Shown here: in pieces, positions 25,449-34,491 of the stretch
How positions within the stretch are numbered: the first letter of the stretch is position 1
Layout: every line of letters starts with the position of its first letter
Source of the DNA: Bacillota bacterium
GTDB taxonomy: Bacteria > Bacillota > Limnochordia > Darwinibacteriales > DTU012
Direction of reading: 5' to 3'
Assembly: GCA_012521805.1 (NCBI GenBank)
Contig: JAAYLQ010000127.1
Span: 1 to 61,615, forward strand
DNA: 61,615 bases
Program-made: the position numbers and the translations under genes
The notes under the pieces: generated by a model
What the model was told of the DNA's origin: nothing
The model's input: only the letters and a program-made list of their open reading frames with translations
Database searches by the model: none

Positions 25449-27536
25449 ATGGATGCATCTGAATTCAAAGATGTGTTTGCCGCAGAAGCCCATGAATATA
25501 TACAGGCTTTAAATCAAGATTTACTGCGCCTGGAAAGTAATCCAAATGATCGAGCAGCATTAAATGATATGTTTCGGGCTGCCCACAGCTTAAAGGGAAT
25601 GTCAGGCACAATGGGTTATCAAGAACTGGCGGATTTTACCCATCAAATCGAGAGCTTATTAGATCTGCTTCGAATCGGCGAGTTAACTGCGACCGAGTCT
25701 GTTGTCAACACAATGTTCTCTGCCATTGATAGCCTCCAGAACCTATTAGAGAAAACACTTCTGGAAGAAGAACTGCCAGACTTAGAGGAAGTTACTGCTG
25801 AGCTTCGTCATCTGATTCAGCAGCGGAACAATCTTGAGAGCAATCTTCATCAGCAGGACAGTAAAGAACAAAGCACAATGGAAGCTCAAATAGATATTGA
25901 GTTAGAGGATTTTGACCTTGAGGTAGTGCGAGCTGCGAAAAAGGAAGGGTATTTACCGTACAAGGTCGTTGTTCGTCTACTGCCTAAAACGCTGATGAAA
26001 TCAGTACGAGCATATACGGTATTCCAAGCACTGGAAAATATCGGCACGATCATCAAGAGCAATCCTCCTGCCCAGGAACTTGAGGACGAAAAGTTTGATC
26101 AGGAATTTGCCTTGGTTCTTCTTACCAAAAGGGATGCTGATACAGTAAAAAATACTGTTGAACGAATCTCTGAGATTGAGCATGTTGCTGTTTTGTCAAT
26201 TCAAACTGAATCTGCTGAGTCCGAGAGGCGGTCAGTTTTACCGCGTACAGGTGAGCAAGTGGTCAACGAAACCGCTGCTACTGCACAGGATCTTCCTGTT
26301 AAACAGAAACAATCAAGCTCTGTTACATCATTTTCACGAGGAGCTTTTGTAGATCGCTACATCCGAGTTGAAACTGAACGATTAGATGGATTAATTAATT
26401 TAATTGGTGAACTGGTAATCAGCAAAACGCAAGTAATGGAAATCGAAGCAGACCAGCTCACAGATAATACCAAGAATGCTTTAGTTCAGCTGGAACGGAT
26501 TACTACAGAACTGCAGTATGCTGCTATGAAACTGCGGATGGTGCCGATTAAACAGGTATTTGATCGGTTTCCAAGGCTAGTGCGGGATTTTGCCCAAGCA
26601 TCCGGTAAAGAGATCAATTTGGAAATTGTCGGTGAAGATACGGAGTTGGATCGCTCCTTAGTCAATCAAATTGGTGATCCCTTAGTCCATTTAGTCCGCA
26701 ACAGTATTGATCACGGAATTGAAACTACCGAAAAACGCAAGGCCCTTGGCAAGCCGGCTCAGGCAACTCTGAGGTTGAGCGCCTTCCATGAAGGCGGACA
26801 TGTTATTGTTCAGGTTTACGACGATGGACAGGGTTTAGAATTAGATCGCATCAAACAAACAGCAATTGAAAAAGGTCTGCTGCCTGCTAACTTCGCCAAC
26901 GACTTAACCATGGAACAAGCGGTAGAGCTAATCTTTAGACCTGGATTTAGTACTAATGAAGCTGTTACCGATGTTTCCGGTCGGGGAGTTGGGATGGACG
27001 CGGTTAAAAATATTGTTGAAGGATTGAGTGGACAAGTTGAGGTTGAGTCAGAGACCGGTCAAGGCACTTGTGTTACCATAAAACTTCCCCTTACATTGGC
27101 AATCATTAAAGCACTTTTGGTTACCTGCGGCGGTCAAGTTTATGCCCTGCCGATTCAATCAGTGCGTGAAAACTTATTAGCTGTTGAGAGCCAGATTAAA
27201 ACTATTTCACAGCAAAAAGTAATTGTACTGAGAGATGAAATTCTGCCACTAATTGATCTCAATGAAGCCCTCGGGTTTGGTCAATTAGACTATGGAGACA
27301 CTCTTTCAGTAATAGTAGTAGAGTCACAAGGTGAAAAGGCTGGTTTTGTTGTTGACGATATAATTGGACAGCAGGAGATTGTAATCAAATCATTATCAGA
27401 TATACTTGGCGATATTCGCGGCATCAGTGGTGCTACAGTATTAGGCAATGGTGAAGTAGCACTTATTCTAGACCACAATTCACTGATAAAAGGAAGGAGT
27501 GAATCCATTGGCCAAGACAGTATTAATTACCGATGA
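25449..27536 (+). CDS. cheA: chemotaxis histidine kinase CheA
   Basis: CheA autophosphorylates and passes phosphate to CheY and CheB. The 695-aa product has the P1 HPt domain with phospho-accepting H46 (FRAAHSLKGMSGTMG), a P2 region, P3 dimerisation helices (IRVETERLDGLINLIGELVI), the P4 ATPase with N box HLVRNSIDHGIE and G boxes VYDDGQGLE and SGRGVGMDAV, and a C-terminal CheW-like P5. Its 3' end overlaps the cheY start by 29 bp, in which lies the cheY ribosome site. Confidence 0.95.
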   Translation: MDASEFKDVFAAEAHEYIQALNQDLLRLESNPNDRAALNDMFRAAHSLKGMSGTMGYQELADFTHQIESLLDLLRIGELTATESVVNTMFSAIDSLQNLLEKTLLEEELPDLEEVTAELRHLIQQRNNLESNLHQQDSKEQSTMEAQIDIELEDFDLEVVRAAKKEGYLPYKVVVRLLPKTLMKSVRAYTVFQALENIGTIIKSNPPAQELEDEKFDQEFALVLLTKRDADTVKNTVERISEIEHVAVLSIQTESAESERRSVLPRTGEQVVNETAATAQDLPVKQKQSSSVTSFSRGAFVDRYIRVETERLDGLINLIGELVISKTQVMEIEADQLTDNTKNALVQLERITTELQYAAMKLRMVPIKQVFDRFPRLVRDFAQASGKEINLEIVGEDTELDRSLVNQIGDPLVHLVRNSIDHGIETTEKRKALGKPAQATLRLSAFHEGGHVIVQVYDDGQGLELDRIKQTAIEKGLLPANFANDLTMEQAVELIFRPGFSTNEAVTDVSGRGVGMDAVKNIVEGLSGQVEVESETGQGTCVTIKLPLTLAIIKALLVTCGGQVYALPIQSVRENLLAVESQIKTISQQKVIVLRDEILPLIDLNEALGFGQLDYGDTLSVIVVESQGEKAGFVVDDIIGQQEIVIKSLSDILGDIRGISGATVLGNGEVALILDHNSLIKGRSESIGQDSINYR

Positions 27537-27870
27537 TACCGCTTTTATGCGGATGACACTCAGAAATGTGATTCAAAAAAATGGGTTCCACGTAATAGGT
27601 GAAGCAGCTGATGGAGAAGAAGCAGTCAGCAAATATAAGGAACTTCAGCCTGACCTTGTAACAATGGATATTACCATGCCAAAAATGGACGGCATAACTG
27701 CTATCAAAGAAATTATCAAGTACGACGCAAATGCAAAAATCATAGTCTGCAGTGCTATGGGTCAAAAACCGATGGTAATCGAAGCTCTTAATGCTGGTGC
27801 CAGAGACTTCTTGGTAAAACCTTTTGACGCTCAGCGTGTTATCGAGGCTTTACATAAGGCTTCCAGCTAG
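27508..27870 (+). CDS. cheY: chemotaxis response regulator CheY
   Basis: Single receiver domain that binds FliM when phosphorylated. The 120-aa product has the acidic pair D9-D10 (LITDDTAFMR), phosphorylation site D54 (VTMDITMPKMDG), a serine in the SAMGQ position and K104 (FLVKPFDA). Start TTG 27508 lies 8 nt after AGGAAGGAG inside cheA; GTG 27499 overlaps that site. Next to cheC, its phosphatase. Confidence 0.94.
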   Translation: MAKTVLITDDTAFMRMTLRNVIQKNGFHVIGEAADGEEAVSKYKELQPDLVTMDITMPKMDGITAIKEIIKYDANAKIIVCSAMGQKPMVIEALNAGARDFLVKPFDAQRVIEALHKASS

Positions 27871-27881
27871 GAGGTTAACAG

Positions 27882-28487
27882 GTGAATAATAAACTGGACT
27901 TTTTACAGGAGCTCGGCAATATAGGTGCCAGTCATGCAACCACTGCTCTGTCGCAAATGCTTCAAGATACAAAATTAGAGCTGACTGTACCCAAAGCTAG
28001 AATGCTGTCGTTCGCAGAAGCAGCAAATTTTATTGCCAGTCGTGAAGAGATAGTGGTTTGTATTTACACGCGCATGATTGATATGATCAAGGGCGACATA
28101 GCCTTTATAATGCCATTTAGCTGTGCAGTAACACTGGCCAACCATTTAACTGGAGATGATCGAGAACAGTTAAATGAAATTGGTGAATCTGCACTTCTAG
28201 AAGTGGGCAATATTATGCTCGGCTCCTATATAACTGCTTTGAGCTTACTGTCAGATACAAAAATTAAGCCAACGGTGCCAGGAATCGTGATTGATATGAA
28301 TGGAGCGATCTGGCAAAGTATTCTAGCCGGTGCTGGTGTTACGGAGGCAGTGACCATTTTAGATACAAAATTTTCTACAGCAGAACTTGAGCTATCAGGA
28401 CATCTAATTTTTATTCCTGACAACGCTGTTTTCGAAGCATTGTATCAGAAGGTCTCCAGCTGCTGGAAGTCGGAGGAAACTCTATGA
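27882..28487 (+). CDS. cheC: CheY-P phosphatase CheC
   Basis: CheC dephosphorylates CheY-P and sequesters CheD in the Bacillota adaptation system. The 201-aa product has two active-site motifs with conserved Glu and Asn (FLQELGNIGASHATTALS and ALLEVGNIMLGSYITALS). Start GTG 27882 follows AGGAGG. It overlaps cheD by 4 bp (ATGA). Confidence 0.92.
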   Translation: MNNKLDFLQELGNIGASHATTALSQMLQDTKLELTVPKARMLSFAEAANFIASREEIVVCIYTRMIDMIKGDIAFIMPFSCAVTLANHLTGDDREQLNEIGESALLEVGNIMLGSYITALSLLSDTKIKPTVPGIVIDMNGAIWQSILAGAGVTEAVTILDTKFSTAELELSGHLIFIPDNAVFEALYQKVSSCWKSEETL

Positions 28488-28966
28488 CCGAGGTTTTCGT
28501 TAATATGGGTGAGATCAGAGTCCTGCGCAGCACCGGTGTGCTGACTACCGTTGGTTTAGGTTCGTGTGTAGGGGTGAGTTTTTATGATCCGATTACCAAA
28601 GTTGGCGCATTAGCTCATGTATTTCTGGCTGAGAGCCGTGCCAATTCGGATCGTGACGCTCTCCCCGGAAAATATGCAGATACAGCGATCCCAGCTTTAA
28701 TTGATCTAGCAGTAAAAGCCGGTGCCAGCAGAGAGCGACTGGTGGCAAAAATAGCAGGCGGTGCCCACCTTTTCAGTAATATTACTCCTGAACACCTCAG
28801 TGTAGGTCACAGAAATGTTAAAGCGGTAATTGAACAACTGAACATTTATGATATCCCAATCATCGGAAAGGATGTTGCTGGTAAACGCGGCCGTAAAATG
28901 AAACTTTATGTTGATACAGGAGTTGTAATAGTCACTATTATTGGTGAAGAACCTAAACAGATTTGA
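28484..28966 (+). CDS. cheD: chemoreceptor glutamine deamidase CheD
   Basis: CheD deamidates receptor glutamines and stimulates CheC. The 160-aa product has the catalytic Cys in GLGSCVGVSFYDP, the His in ALAHVFLAES, and the AKIAGGAHLF segment. Start ATG 28484 is inside the cheC stop. CheC-CheD adjacency indicates the B. subtilis-type CheC/CheD/CheY adaptation loop. Confidence 0.94.
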   Translation: MTEVFVNMGEIRVLRSTGVLTTVGLGSCVGVSFYDPITKVGALAHVFLAESRANSDRDALPGKYADTAIPALIDLAVKAGASRERLVAKIAGGAHLFSNITPEHLSVGHRNVKAVIEQLNIYDIPIIGKDVAGKRGRKMKLYVDTGVVIVTIIGEEPKQI

Positions 28967-28977
28967 GGAGGAGCACA

Positions 28978-30042
28978 GTGGCAATAAAAGTTCTCGTTGT
29001 CGACGATAGTGCTTTTATGCGGAAATTAATCTCAGAAATCCTTAATGAACAACCAGATATTGAAGTTGTTGGTACCGCTCGCAACGGTTTAGACGCGATT
29101 AACAAGCTTGAGCGTTTGAGCTGGGATGTTGATGTTGTAACCCTCGATTTGGAAATGCCTGTATTGGACGGGCTGTCCACTATCGAACAGATTATGACTT
29201 TAAATCCTCTGCCCATCTTGGTGTTAGCCAGCATGACAGAGCGCAGCTCGGAAAGCACTATTAAAGCACTTTCTTATGGTGCATTAGATTTTATTGCAAA
29301 ACCATCAGGTAACATCTCGCTGGATCTGCGCAAAGTTGATGAAGAGCTGGTCGCCAAAGTACGTTCTTTAGCAGGTGTGGTAGTTAATAAACCATTGGTC
29401 AGGGATTATCAAAGAGAGCCAAAACAGAATCCCAAACGCAAAGCTGCAGCAAGAGGTGACACAAGTGAAAATATTGTGGTGATCGGTTCCTCCACGGGTG
29501 GACCAAAAGCCCTTGAAGAGCTGTTCTTACGACTTCCTGCCGATCTGAATGCAGGAATACTTGTTGTACAGCATATGCCTAAAAATTTTACTAAAAGCTT
29601 AGCATCGCGTCTAAATAATCTATCTCAGATTGAAGTACGGGAAGCTCAAGAAGGAGACATCATTAAAAACGGCTTGGCATTGGTAGCCCCAGGAGATTTT
29701 CATCTAGAAGTAGACCAGGAAAAGCGGATCCTCCTCAACCAAAATCCGCCTGTAAAATATCTGCGTCCTGCAATTGATGTGACCATGTTAAGCCTAGTCA
29801 ATGTATTTCAAGAACGCATTATCGGGGTTATCCTTACCGGTATGGGCAATGATGGTTCCGCAGGCATGGCGGCGATCAAGGCTAGCGGTGGCTACACTAT
29901 TGTTCAGGACAGATCTACCTCTACAATTTTCAGTATGCCAAAAGCAGTATATGAGCAGGGGAATGCTGATTATGTACTGCCGATCGAACAAATCGCTGAT
30001 TCAATCGTTAAATTGGTTAAACGAATTAGTGAGGGAAGTTAA
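28978..30042 (+). CDS. cheB: protein-glutamate methylesterase/deamidase CheB
   Basis: CheB removes methyl groups from receptors when phosphorylated by CheA. The 354-aa product has a receiver domain (VVDDSAFMR; phosphorylation site D57 in LDLEMPVLDG), a linker, and the methylesterase domain with catalytic Ser (IGSSTGGPKALEE), His (VQHMPKNFT) and Asp (GMGNDGSAGM). Start GTG 28978 follows GAGGAGG; the TTG at 28963 would include the ribosome site. Confidence 0.95.
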   Translation: MAIKVLVVDDSAFMRKLISEILNEQPDIEVVGTARNGLDAINKLERLSWDVDVVTLDLEMPVLDGLSTIEQIMTLNPLPILVLASMTERSSESTIKALSYGALDFIAKPSGNISLDLRKVDEELVAKVRSLAGVVVNKPLVRDYQREPKQNPKRKAAARGDTSENIVVIGSSTGGPKALEELFLRLPADLNAGILVVQHMPKNFTKSLASRLNNLSQIEVREAQEGDIIKNGLALVAPGDFHLEVDQEKRILLNQNPPVKYLRPAIDVTMLSLVNVFQERIIGVILTGMGNDGSAGMAAIKASGGYTIVQDRSTSTIFSMPKAVYEQGNADYVLPIEQIADSIVKLVKRISEGS

Positions 30043-30044
30043 TA

Positions 30045-30803
30045 ATGGATTATGACGCATTTAAGAATTCAGTCCATGATTTGATAAATCTTGATTTGAA
30101 CAGCTATAAAGAACAGCAGATGCACCGCCGGATTTTGCAATGGATCAGCCGTTATAATTTAGGTGATTTTGCTGGACTGATTAGTAAACTGAGGATGGAT
30201 TCGGAGCACCGCCAGAAATTTCTAGATTATTTGACTATCAATACGTCGCATTTCTTTCGTGATCAAATTGTATTTTCGTATATCGAAACAGATGTTCTTC
30301 CTGCAATTTCAGGTCCTAATGCTAGAATCTGGAGTGCAGGATGTTCTATTGGTGCAGAACCTTACTCGATTGTCATGCTTTTGCTTACACACCAACTGCA
30401 GTTTAGAGAAATTATTGCGACAGACATCGATGAGGAAAGTTTAGAAAAAGCCAGAGCAGGAGTCTACCCTGCAAGCCAGATCAACCAGGTGCCGGAAGAT
30501 TTCTTACAACGATATTTTCTTAAAGTTGATGACCGGTATGAACTTGCCGAAGAAGTTAAACGGCATGTCAAGTTTTCTAAACACAATTTATTAATCGATC
30601 CGTACCCACAACACTTTGACTTAATTTTATGCCGTAATGTATTCATTTATTTTACCGCTGAAATCCAAAAAAAATTGATTGAGCGGTTTGTCCATTCACT
30701 AAAGCCAAAAGGATTCTTTATTGTCGGGTCTGCAGAACATATCATCAATCCAAAACAGTATGGCTTAGAACGGGTCAGTTACTGTGTTTATCGAAAACAA
30801 TAA
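30045..30803 (+). CDS. cheR: chemotaxis protein methyltransferase CheR
   Basis: CheR methylates receptor glutamates with S-adenosylmethionine. The 252-aa product has the N-terminal helical domain (KEQQMHRRILQWISRYN) and the Rossmann methyltransferase domain (RIWSAGCSIGAEPYSI, IIATDIDEESLEKA, LILCRNVFIYF). Starts 2 bp after cheB; pairs with it in adaptation. Confidence 0.95.
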   Translation: MDYDAFKNSVHDLINLDLNSYKEQQMHRRILQWISRYNLGDFAGLISKLRMDSEHRQKFLDYLTINTSHFFRDQIVFSYIETDVLPAISGPNARIWSAGCSIGAEPYSIVMLLLTHQLQFREIIATDIDEESLEKARAGVYPASQINQVPEDFLQRYFLKVDDRYELAEEVKRHVKFSKHNLLIDPYPQHFDLILCRNVFIYFTAEIQKKLIERFVHSLKPKGFFIVGSAEHIINPKQYGLERVSYCVYRKQ

Positions 30804-30827
30804 TTTTATTTAGAGGTGTGCTTGTAA

Positions 30828-32777
30828 ATGTCGAAATCGGTAATATTTCAAGCCGAAACTGTTGAAAAAGCCATTGAAATAGGCTTACAACAGCTTAAAG
30901 TAGATCGTTCCCAGGTTGATATTGAGGTTATTAGCGAGCCAAGAACAAGCATTTTTGGCTTTCCAACCCGTTCTGCAGCAGTTAAACTTACACTAAAAAA
31001 GATAGACAAAGAAGACAAAAATGGATTGGATGGCAGCGTGTGGGTTGATAATGGAGAGCTTAAATTTGCTCCACCGCAAGCAGGTGGCAGATACCCAACC
31101 ATCTTGTTTAATGATTTGATTAAAGTAACGTACAATGGGGTTGGATATCAGCAGCGATTAGAACTGAAGCAAGGAATCGAACCACTGCAAATTATATTAC
31201 CGACAGAACAAGCACCAAAAAAAGATTTAACCGTATATTTAAGCCACGACAAACTAAAGGCGTATATTCATATAAATCGTGTGGATGGATGCAGATATTA
31301 TCTTGAGGACCAGCCTCCTTCTAGATTACTAGAATTAAAATTAAAAAAGGAAACAATTCCTGCTCCAAAGATTTCCACTGACGAAATGCTTGCTAAGCTA
31401 AAGGAAGCAGGAGTCATTTACGGTTTCCAAATCGAAAACCTGCGGGCATCAGTAGAGAACAATCAAGATGAAATTCTTGCTGCAAGTGGCAAACCACCCG
31501 TGCCGCCCCAAGATGGATATATAGAATACGAATTTCAAGTAGAACAGCAAGAGCCAGATTACGATGCAGATCGAATCGACTATTATGAATTAAAACCGGT
31601 GTTATCGGTTAAACCAGGAGATGTGTTAGCAAGAAAGATTTTAGGGATACCGGGTCAGGACGGAATTAATGTTCTAGGTGAGCCAATACCTGTTGAAAGT
31701 CCAAAAGAACCGAACCTGTTTGTTGGAGAAGGAGTGCGCTTAAGTGATGATCAGTTAACCGCGTATGCCGAACGAGCAGGTCTGCCAACTGTTCAAAACG
31801 GTGTTTTGAAGGTGCTTGAAGTATTAGAGATTAACTCTGATGCCAATTTAGAAACCGGTAATATTCGTTTTAATGGCCAGATAATCATTCGCGGGAATGT
31901 GACAGACCAGGTTACCGTTCAAGCCCTCTCTGGCGGAATTCAGATTTACGGCATGGTAGATCAAGCTCAAATTGAGGCTGAAAGCGAAATTATCATCAAG
32001 CGCAATGCCATTGCATCCGAAATTAAGGCAGGGGGTATGAATGCCGCTTATACTAGGGTCGCATCTTATCTGCACGAACTTGGGATTTTGTTCAATCAAT
32101 TGATCCAAGCCTTCATGATTGTAAATAACCGAATGACAACGATAGATGCTGGATCGCTGATCAAGAACTTGATCGAGATCAAATTCAGCAAAATTCCAAA
32201 AATGATTGAGCAGTTCGAACAGGAGTTTTCCGCTATTTTAGATACATTCCCTCCTGATTTCTATACGCTCATGCTGGAATTGAAGCAGTATTTTCTTGAT
32301 CGCGGACCATTAGCGATTCCTAATATCAATTTTGTTCAGCAGCTGTTGGAACATATCAATTTCTGGCAGTCGCAGTTTCAGGAAAGCCAGGATAAGACCG
32401 CGGATGTCCATGTAGGATATCTGCAGAACAGCACGATCAATGCATCGGGAAAGGTAACGGTTCACGGTAAAGGAGTATATTACTCTACAATTATTGCAGG
32501 AAAAGGTTACCATCAGCCGCGGGGCGTCTTCCGCAACAGCCATGTAACCGTTAAGTCAGGGACTATTGAAATCAAGGAAATGGGCAGTCAAGCTGGCAGC
32601 ACTGCCAGCGCTGCAATAACTAACGAAGGAAAAATGATGATTGGGTTTGTTCACCCCAATGTTACAGTAGCATATCGGAATCAGAAATACCAATTTCTGC
32701 AGCCTGCCTCGCAAGTGAAGGTATTATGGCATGATGATGGAATTGTAGTATATAGTGGTAGACAGAAACTATCTTAG
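30828..32777 (+). CDS. FapA/DUF342 family polymerising protein with N-terminal Jag_N domain
   Basis: 649 aa. The first about 55 residues (SVIFQAETVEKAIEIGLQQL, TSIFGFPTRSAAVKLTLKK) are a Jag_N domain as in KhpB/Jag RNA-binding proteins. The rest is the FapA/DUF342 fold: a beta-helix core with repeated LETGNIRFNGQIIIRGNVTD-like turns, a helical insertion around residues 410-520 and a second beta segment (STINASGKVTVHGKGVYYS). Members occur next to chemotaxis and flagellar genes in clostridia and in Vibrio, with reported polarity or membrane-curvature roles. It is co-oriented and 24 bp after cheR. Exact function here unknown. Confidence 0.78.
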   Translation: MSKSVIFQAETVEKAIEIGLQQLKVDRSQVDIEVISEPRTSIFGFPTRSAAVKLTLKKIDKEDKNGLDGSVWVDNGELKFAPPQAGGRYPTILFNDLIKVTYNGVGYQQRLELKQGIEPLQIILPTEQAPKKDLTVYLSHDKLKAYIHINRVDGCRYYLEDQPPSRLLELKLKKETIPAPKISTDEMLAKLKEAGVIYGFQIENLRASVENNQDEILAASGKPPVPPQDGYIEYEFQVEQQEPDYDADRIDYYELKPVLSVKPGDVLARKILGIPGQDGINVLGEPIPVESPKEPNLFVGEGVRLSDDQLTAYAERAGLPTVQNGVLKVLEVLEINSDANLETGNIRFNGQIIIRGNVTDQVTVQALSGGIQIYGMVDQAQIEAESEIIIKRNAIASEIKAGGMNAAYTRVASYLHELGILFNQLIQAFMIVNNRMTTIDAGSLIKNLIEIKFSKIPKMIEQFEQEFSAILDTFPPDFYTLMLELKQYFLDRGPLAIPNINFVQQLLEHINFWQSQFQESQDKTADVHVGYLQNSTINASGKVTVHGKGVYYSTIIAGKGYHQPRGVFRNSHVTVKSGTIEIKEMGSQAGSTASAAITNEGKMMIGFVHPNVTVAYRNQKYQFLQPASQVKVLWHDDGIVVYSGRQKLS

Positions 32778-32793
32778 CAGACGGAGGAAACAG

Positions 32794-33303
32794 ATGTCAG
32801 TTAATCATACAAGGAAAATAGTCTATTTAGGGCTGATGGTCGGAATTGCAATGGGACTGCATATTTTTGAGTCGATCATCCCGATTCCAACCCCGGTTCC
32901 AGGAGCAAAACTAGGACTAGCCAACATTGCTGCACTTTATGTGATTATTCGTTTCGGATCTAAGGAAGCAACTGCTGTTACTATCGTTCGTACTGTTCTA
33001 GGCTCAATGTTTGGAGCCGGTCTTTTTACGCCTACTTTTTATCTTAGTTTCTTTGCTGGATTAGTCAGCACGCTAGCTATGGGAATCTGCTACAGATTAT
33101 GGTCAAAGCATTTTAGTATCATCGGTCTAAGTACTTTAGGAGCATTGATCCATAACCTTACTCAGCTGACTGTTGTTAGTTTCATGTATGATCATATTGG
33201 ATATTTTACTACTCTGCCTTATCTCTTATTTTTTGCACTTCCAACTGGATTTTTTGTTGGTATCGTTACCCAGCAGCTGATTAATAAGATTCCGTCTCAC
33301 TAA
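32794..33303 (+). CDS. Gx transporter / heptaprenyl diphosphate synthase component I family membrane protein
   Basis: 169-aa polytopic membrane protein of the Hpre_diP_synt_I family, described as an S-component-like transporter. About five hydrophobic helices; the conserved PIPTPVPGAKLGLANIAAL and VRTVLGSMFGAGLFTPTFYLS motifs are present. ATG 32794 follows GGAGG (32783-32787). It is usually paired with a NusG domain II protein, absent here. Its TAA stop overlaps the stop of the opposing DUF4363 gene. Confidence 0.78.
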   Translation: MSVNHTRKIVYLGLMVGIAMGLHIFESIIPIPTPVPGAKLGLANIAALYVIIRFGSKEATAVTIVRTVLGSMFGAGLFTPTFYLSFFAGLVSTLAMGICYRLWSKHFSIIGLSTLGALIHNLTQLTVVSFMYDHIGYFTTLPYLLFFALPTGFFVGIVTQQLINKIPSH

Positions 33304-33680
33304 AGGATATTCTGCAGATTAAACATTTCATTGCGGTATATGTGGCTGAAATGCATATCCAGCTGAGCCAGTTCTGCCAGTCCTGACGATAAATCTTGTG
33401 AGCGGATGTAGCTTACTAGGCGAGCTAGGGTCACTTCAACATTTTCAATATCCTCGTGAAGAATATATAAATCCCAATAGTCCTGGGCTTGATTCCATGC
33501 TTTTAGCAGCGATAGAACCTGCTCTTGCGCTTCAGGCCACTGATCAGCAAGCATGAGTTCACGAATCTCATCAAGTTCAAGGCGGGCGTAATTGATAAAC
33601 TCAAGTGTTTGATTAGTTATATAGCTGGCGAAAATCAAGAAAAGAATAATCAGCACCACTGAACCAATCACCAACCGCAT
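33300..33680 (-). CDS. DUF4363 family protein
   Basis: 126-aa protein with an N-terminal membrane helix (LVIGSVVLIILFLIFASYI) and a helical outside domain (EIRELMLADQWPEAQEQV, LARLVSYIRSQDLSSGLAEL). DUF4363 proteins are typically encoded next to DUF421 proteins in spore formers, as here (1 bp gap). Function unknown. Likely co-transcribed with DUF421 from the minus-strand promoter near 34410. Confidence 0.78.
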   Translation of the reverse strand: MRLVIGSVVLIILFLIFASYITNQTLEFINYARLELDEIRELMLADQWPEAQEQVLSLLKAWNQAQDYWDLYILHEDIENVEVTLARLVSYIRSQDLSSGLAELAQLDMHFSHIYRNEMFNLQNIL

Positions 33681-33681
33681 T

Positions 33682-34359
33682 TTACCGCTCCTCTCTCACT
33701 TGATATAACAGCTTTCCTTCGGTATCTAAACTTGCCAGGAATACCTTCTTTACATCTGTAATGTTAAATTTTGCTAATTCACTGATCAACCAGTCCTCAT
33801 CTAGATTTATTTCTTTCAAGTTATCATACTGGATCTTTCCATCCAAAATCAGCGGTACAGGCAGGCCTTCGTATTTGGTATCAATTTGCAGATCTTCTGG
33901 AGTCAGAGCTCGCTTTTGCGACTTTGGCACAACACTTAGATGACCGCTGGTCTCCAGAATTGCAAATTCAATATCAGCAATGTTCGGATACCCCTGGATG
34001 CGGAGTTGCTCCAGGAGTTCATTAATGTTGTACCGTGCCTTAGACAGCTCGTCAATGCGAATTTTTCCATTTTGAATCACAATGCTGGGACTTCCGTCCA
34101 TAAATGCTCGAAACGACAAGCTTTTCATGTTAATATAAGAGATAGCTACTTGAATACAGAGCAGAGTAAAAATCGGAACAAGACCGTTGATTAATGGTAT
34201 TGCTTTATCTTCCATCGGTATCGCAGCTAATTCAGCTATCATGATTGCAACTACCAATTCATAGGGTTCAAGTTGGCCAATTTGTCTTTTACCCATAATT
34301 CGCATGACTAATACTACTATTGCATAGATGATAAATGTGCGCGCAAAAACAATTAACAC
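33682..34359 (-). CDS. DUF421 (YetF-type) membrane protein
   Basis: 225 aa with three N-terminal membrane helices (TFIIYAIVVLVMRIMGKRQ; LVVAIMIAELAAIPM; LVPIFTLLCIQVAISYI) and a cytosolic two-part DUF421 domain (RAFMDGSPSIVIQNGKI, YNINELLEQLRIQGYPNI). Family function is unsettled; members are common in endospore formers. Start GTG 34359 follows GAGGAGG. A forespore-type promoter candidate lies about 45 bp upstream. Confidence 0.85.
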   Translation of the reverse strand: MLIVFARTFIIYAIVVLVMRIMGKRQIGQLEPYELVVAIMIAELAAIPMEDKAIPLINGLVPIFTLLCIQVAISYINMKSLSFRAFMDGSPSIVIQNGKIRIDELSKARYNINELLEQLRIQGYPNIADIEFAILETSGHLSVVPKSQKRALTPEDLQIDTKYEGLPVPLILDGKIQYDNLKEINLDEDWLISELAKFNITDVKKVFLASLDTEGKLLYQVREER

Positions 34360-34403
34360 AAACCAGCCTCCTCAGAATCAATCCTTTTACTGTTACTATC
34401 TCC

Positions 34404-34432
34404 AATTATGGTCAAATTGTGCCCGATTATTC
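34404..34432 (-). promoter_or_regulatory. candidate forespore (sigma-F/G) promoter for DUF421-DUF4363
   Basis: Read on the minus strand: GAATA (34432-34428), 17 nt, CATAATT (34410-34404). Against sigma-G GHATR-N17/18-CATWHTA only the last base differs. It points into DUF421, 45 bp upstream of its GTG. The motif is short and AT-rich, so chance cannot be excluded. Confidence 0.42.
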
Positions 34433-34434
34433 CA

Positions 34435-34463
34435 GCAGGAAAAATATGAGAAGTCAAGAATTA
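34435..34463 (+). promoter_or_regulatory. sigma-H promoter upstream of miaB
   Basis: GCAGGAAAA (34435-34443), 11 nt, CAAGAATTA (34455-34463). It matches the sigma-H consensus at every defined base except the leading purine of the minus-10. It lies 29 bp upstream of the miaB start, with GGAGG between. The spacing equals that of the sigH and spoIIA promoters. Confidence 0.6.
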
Positions 34464-34491
34464 ATCACGAAAGAAGGAGGACAGCACAAGA

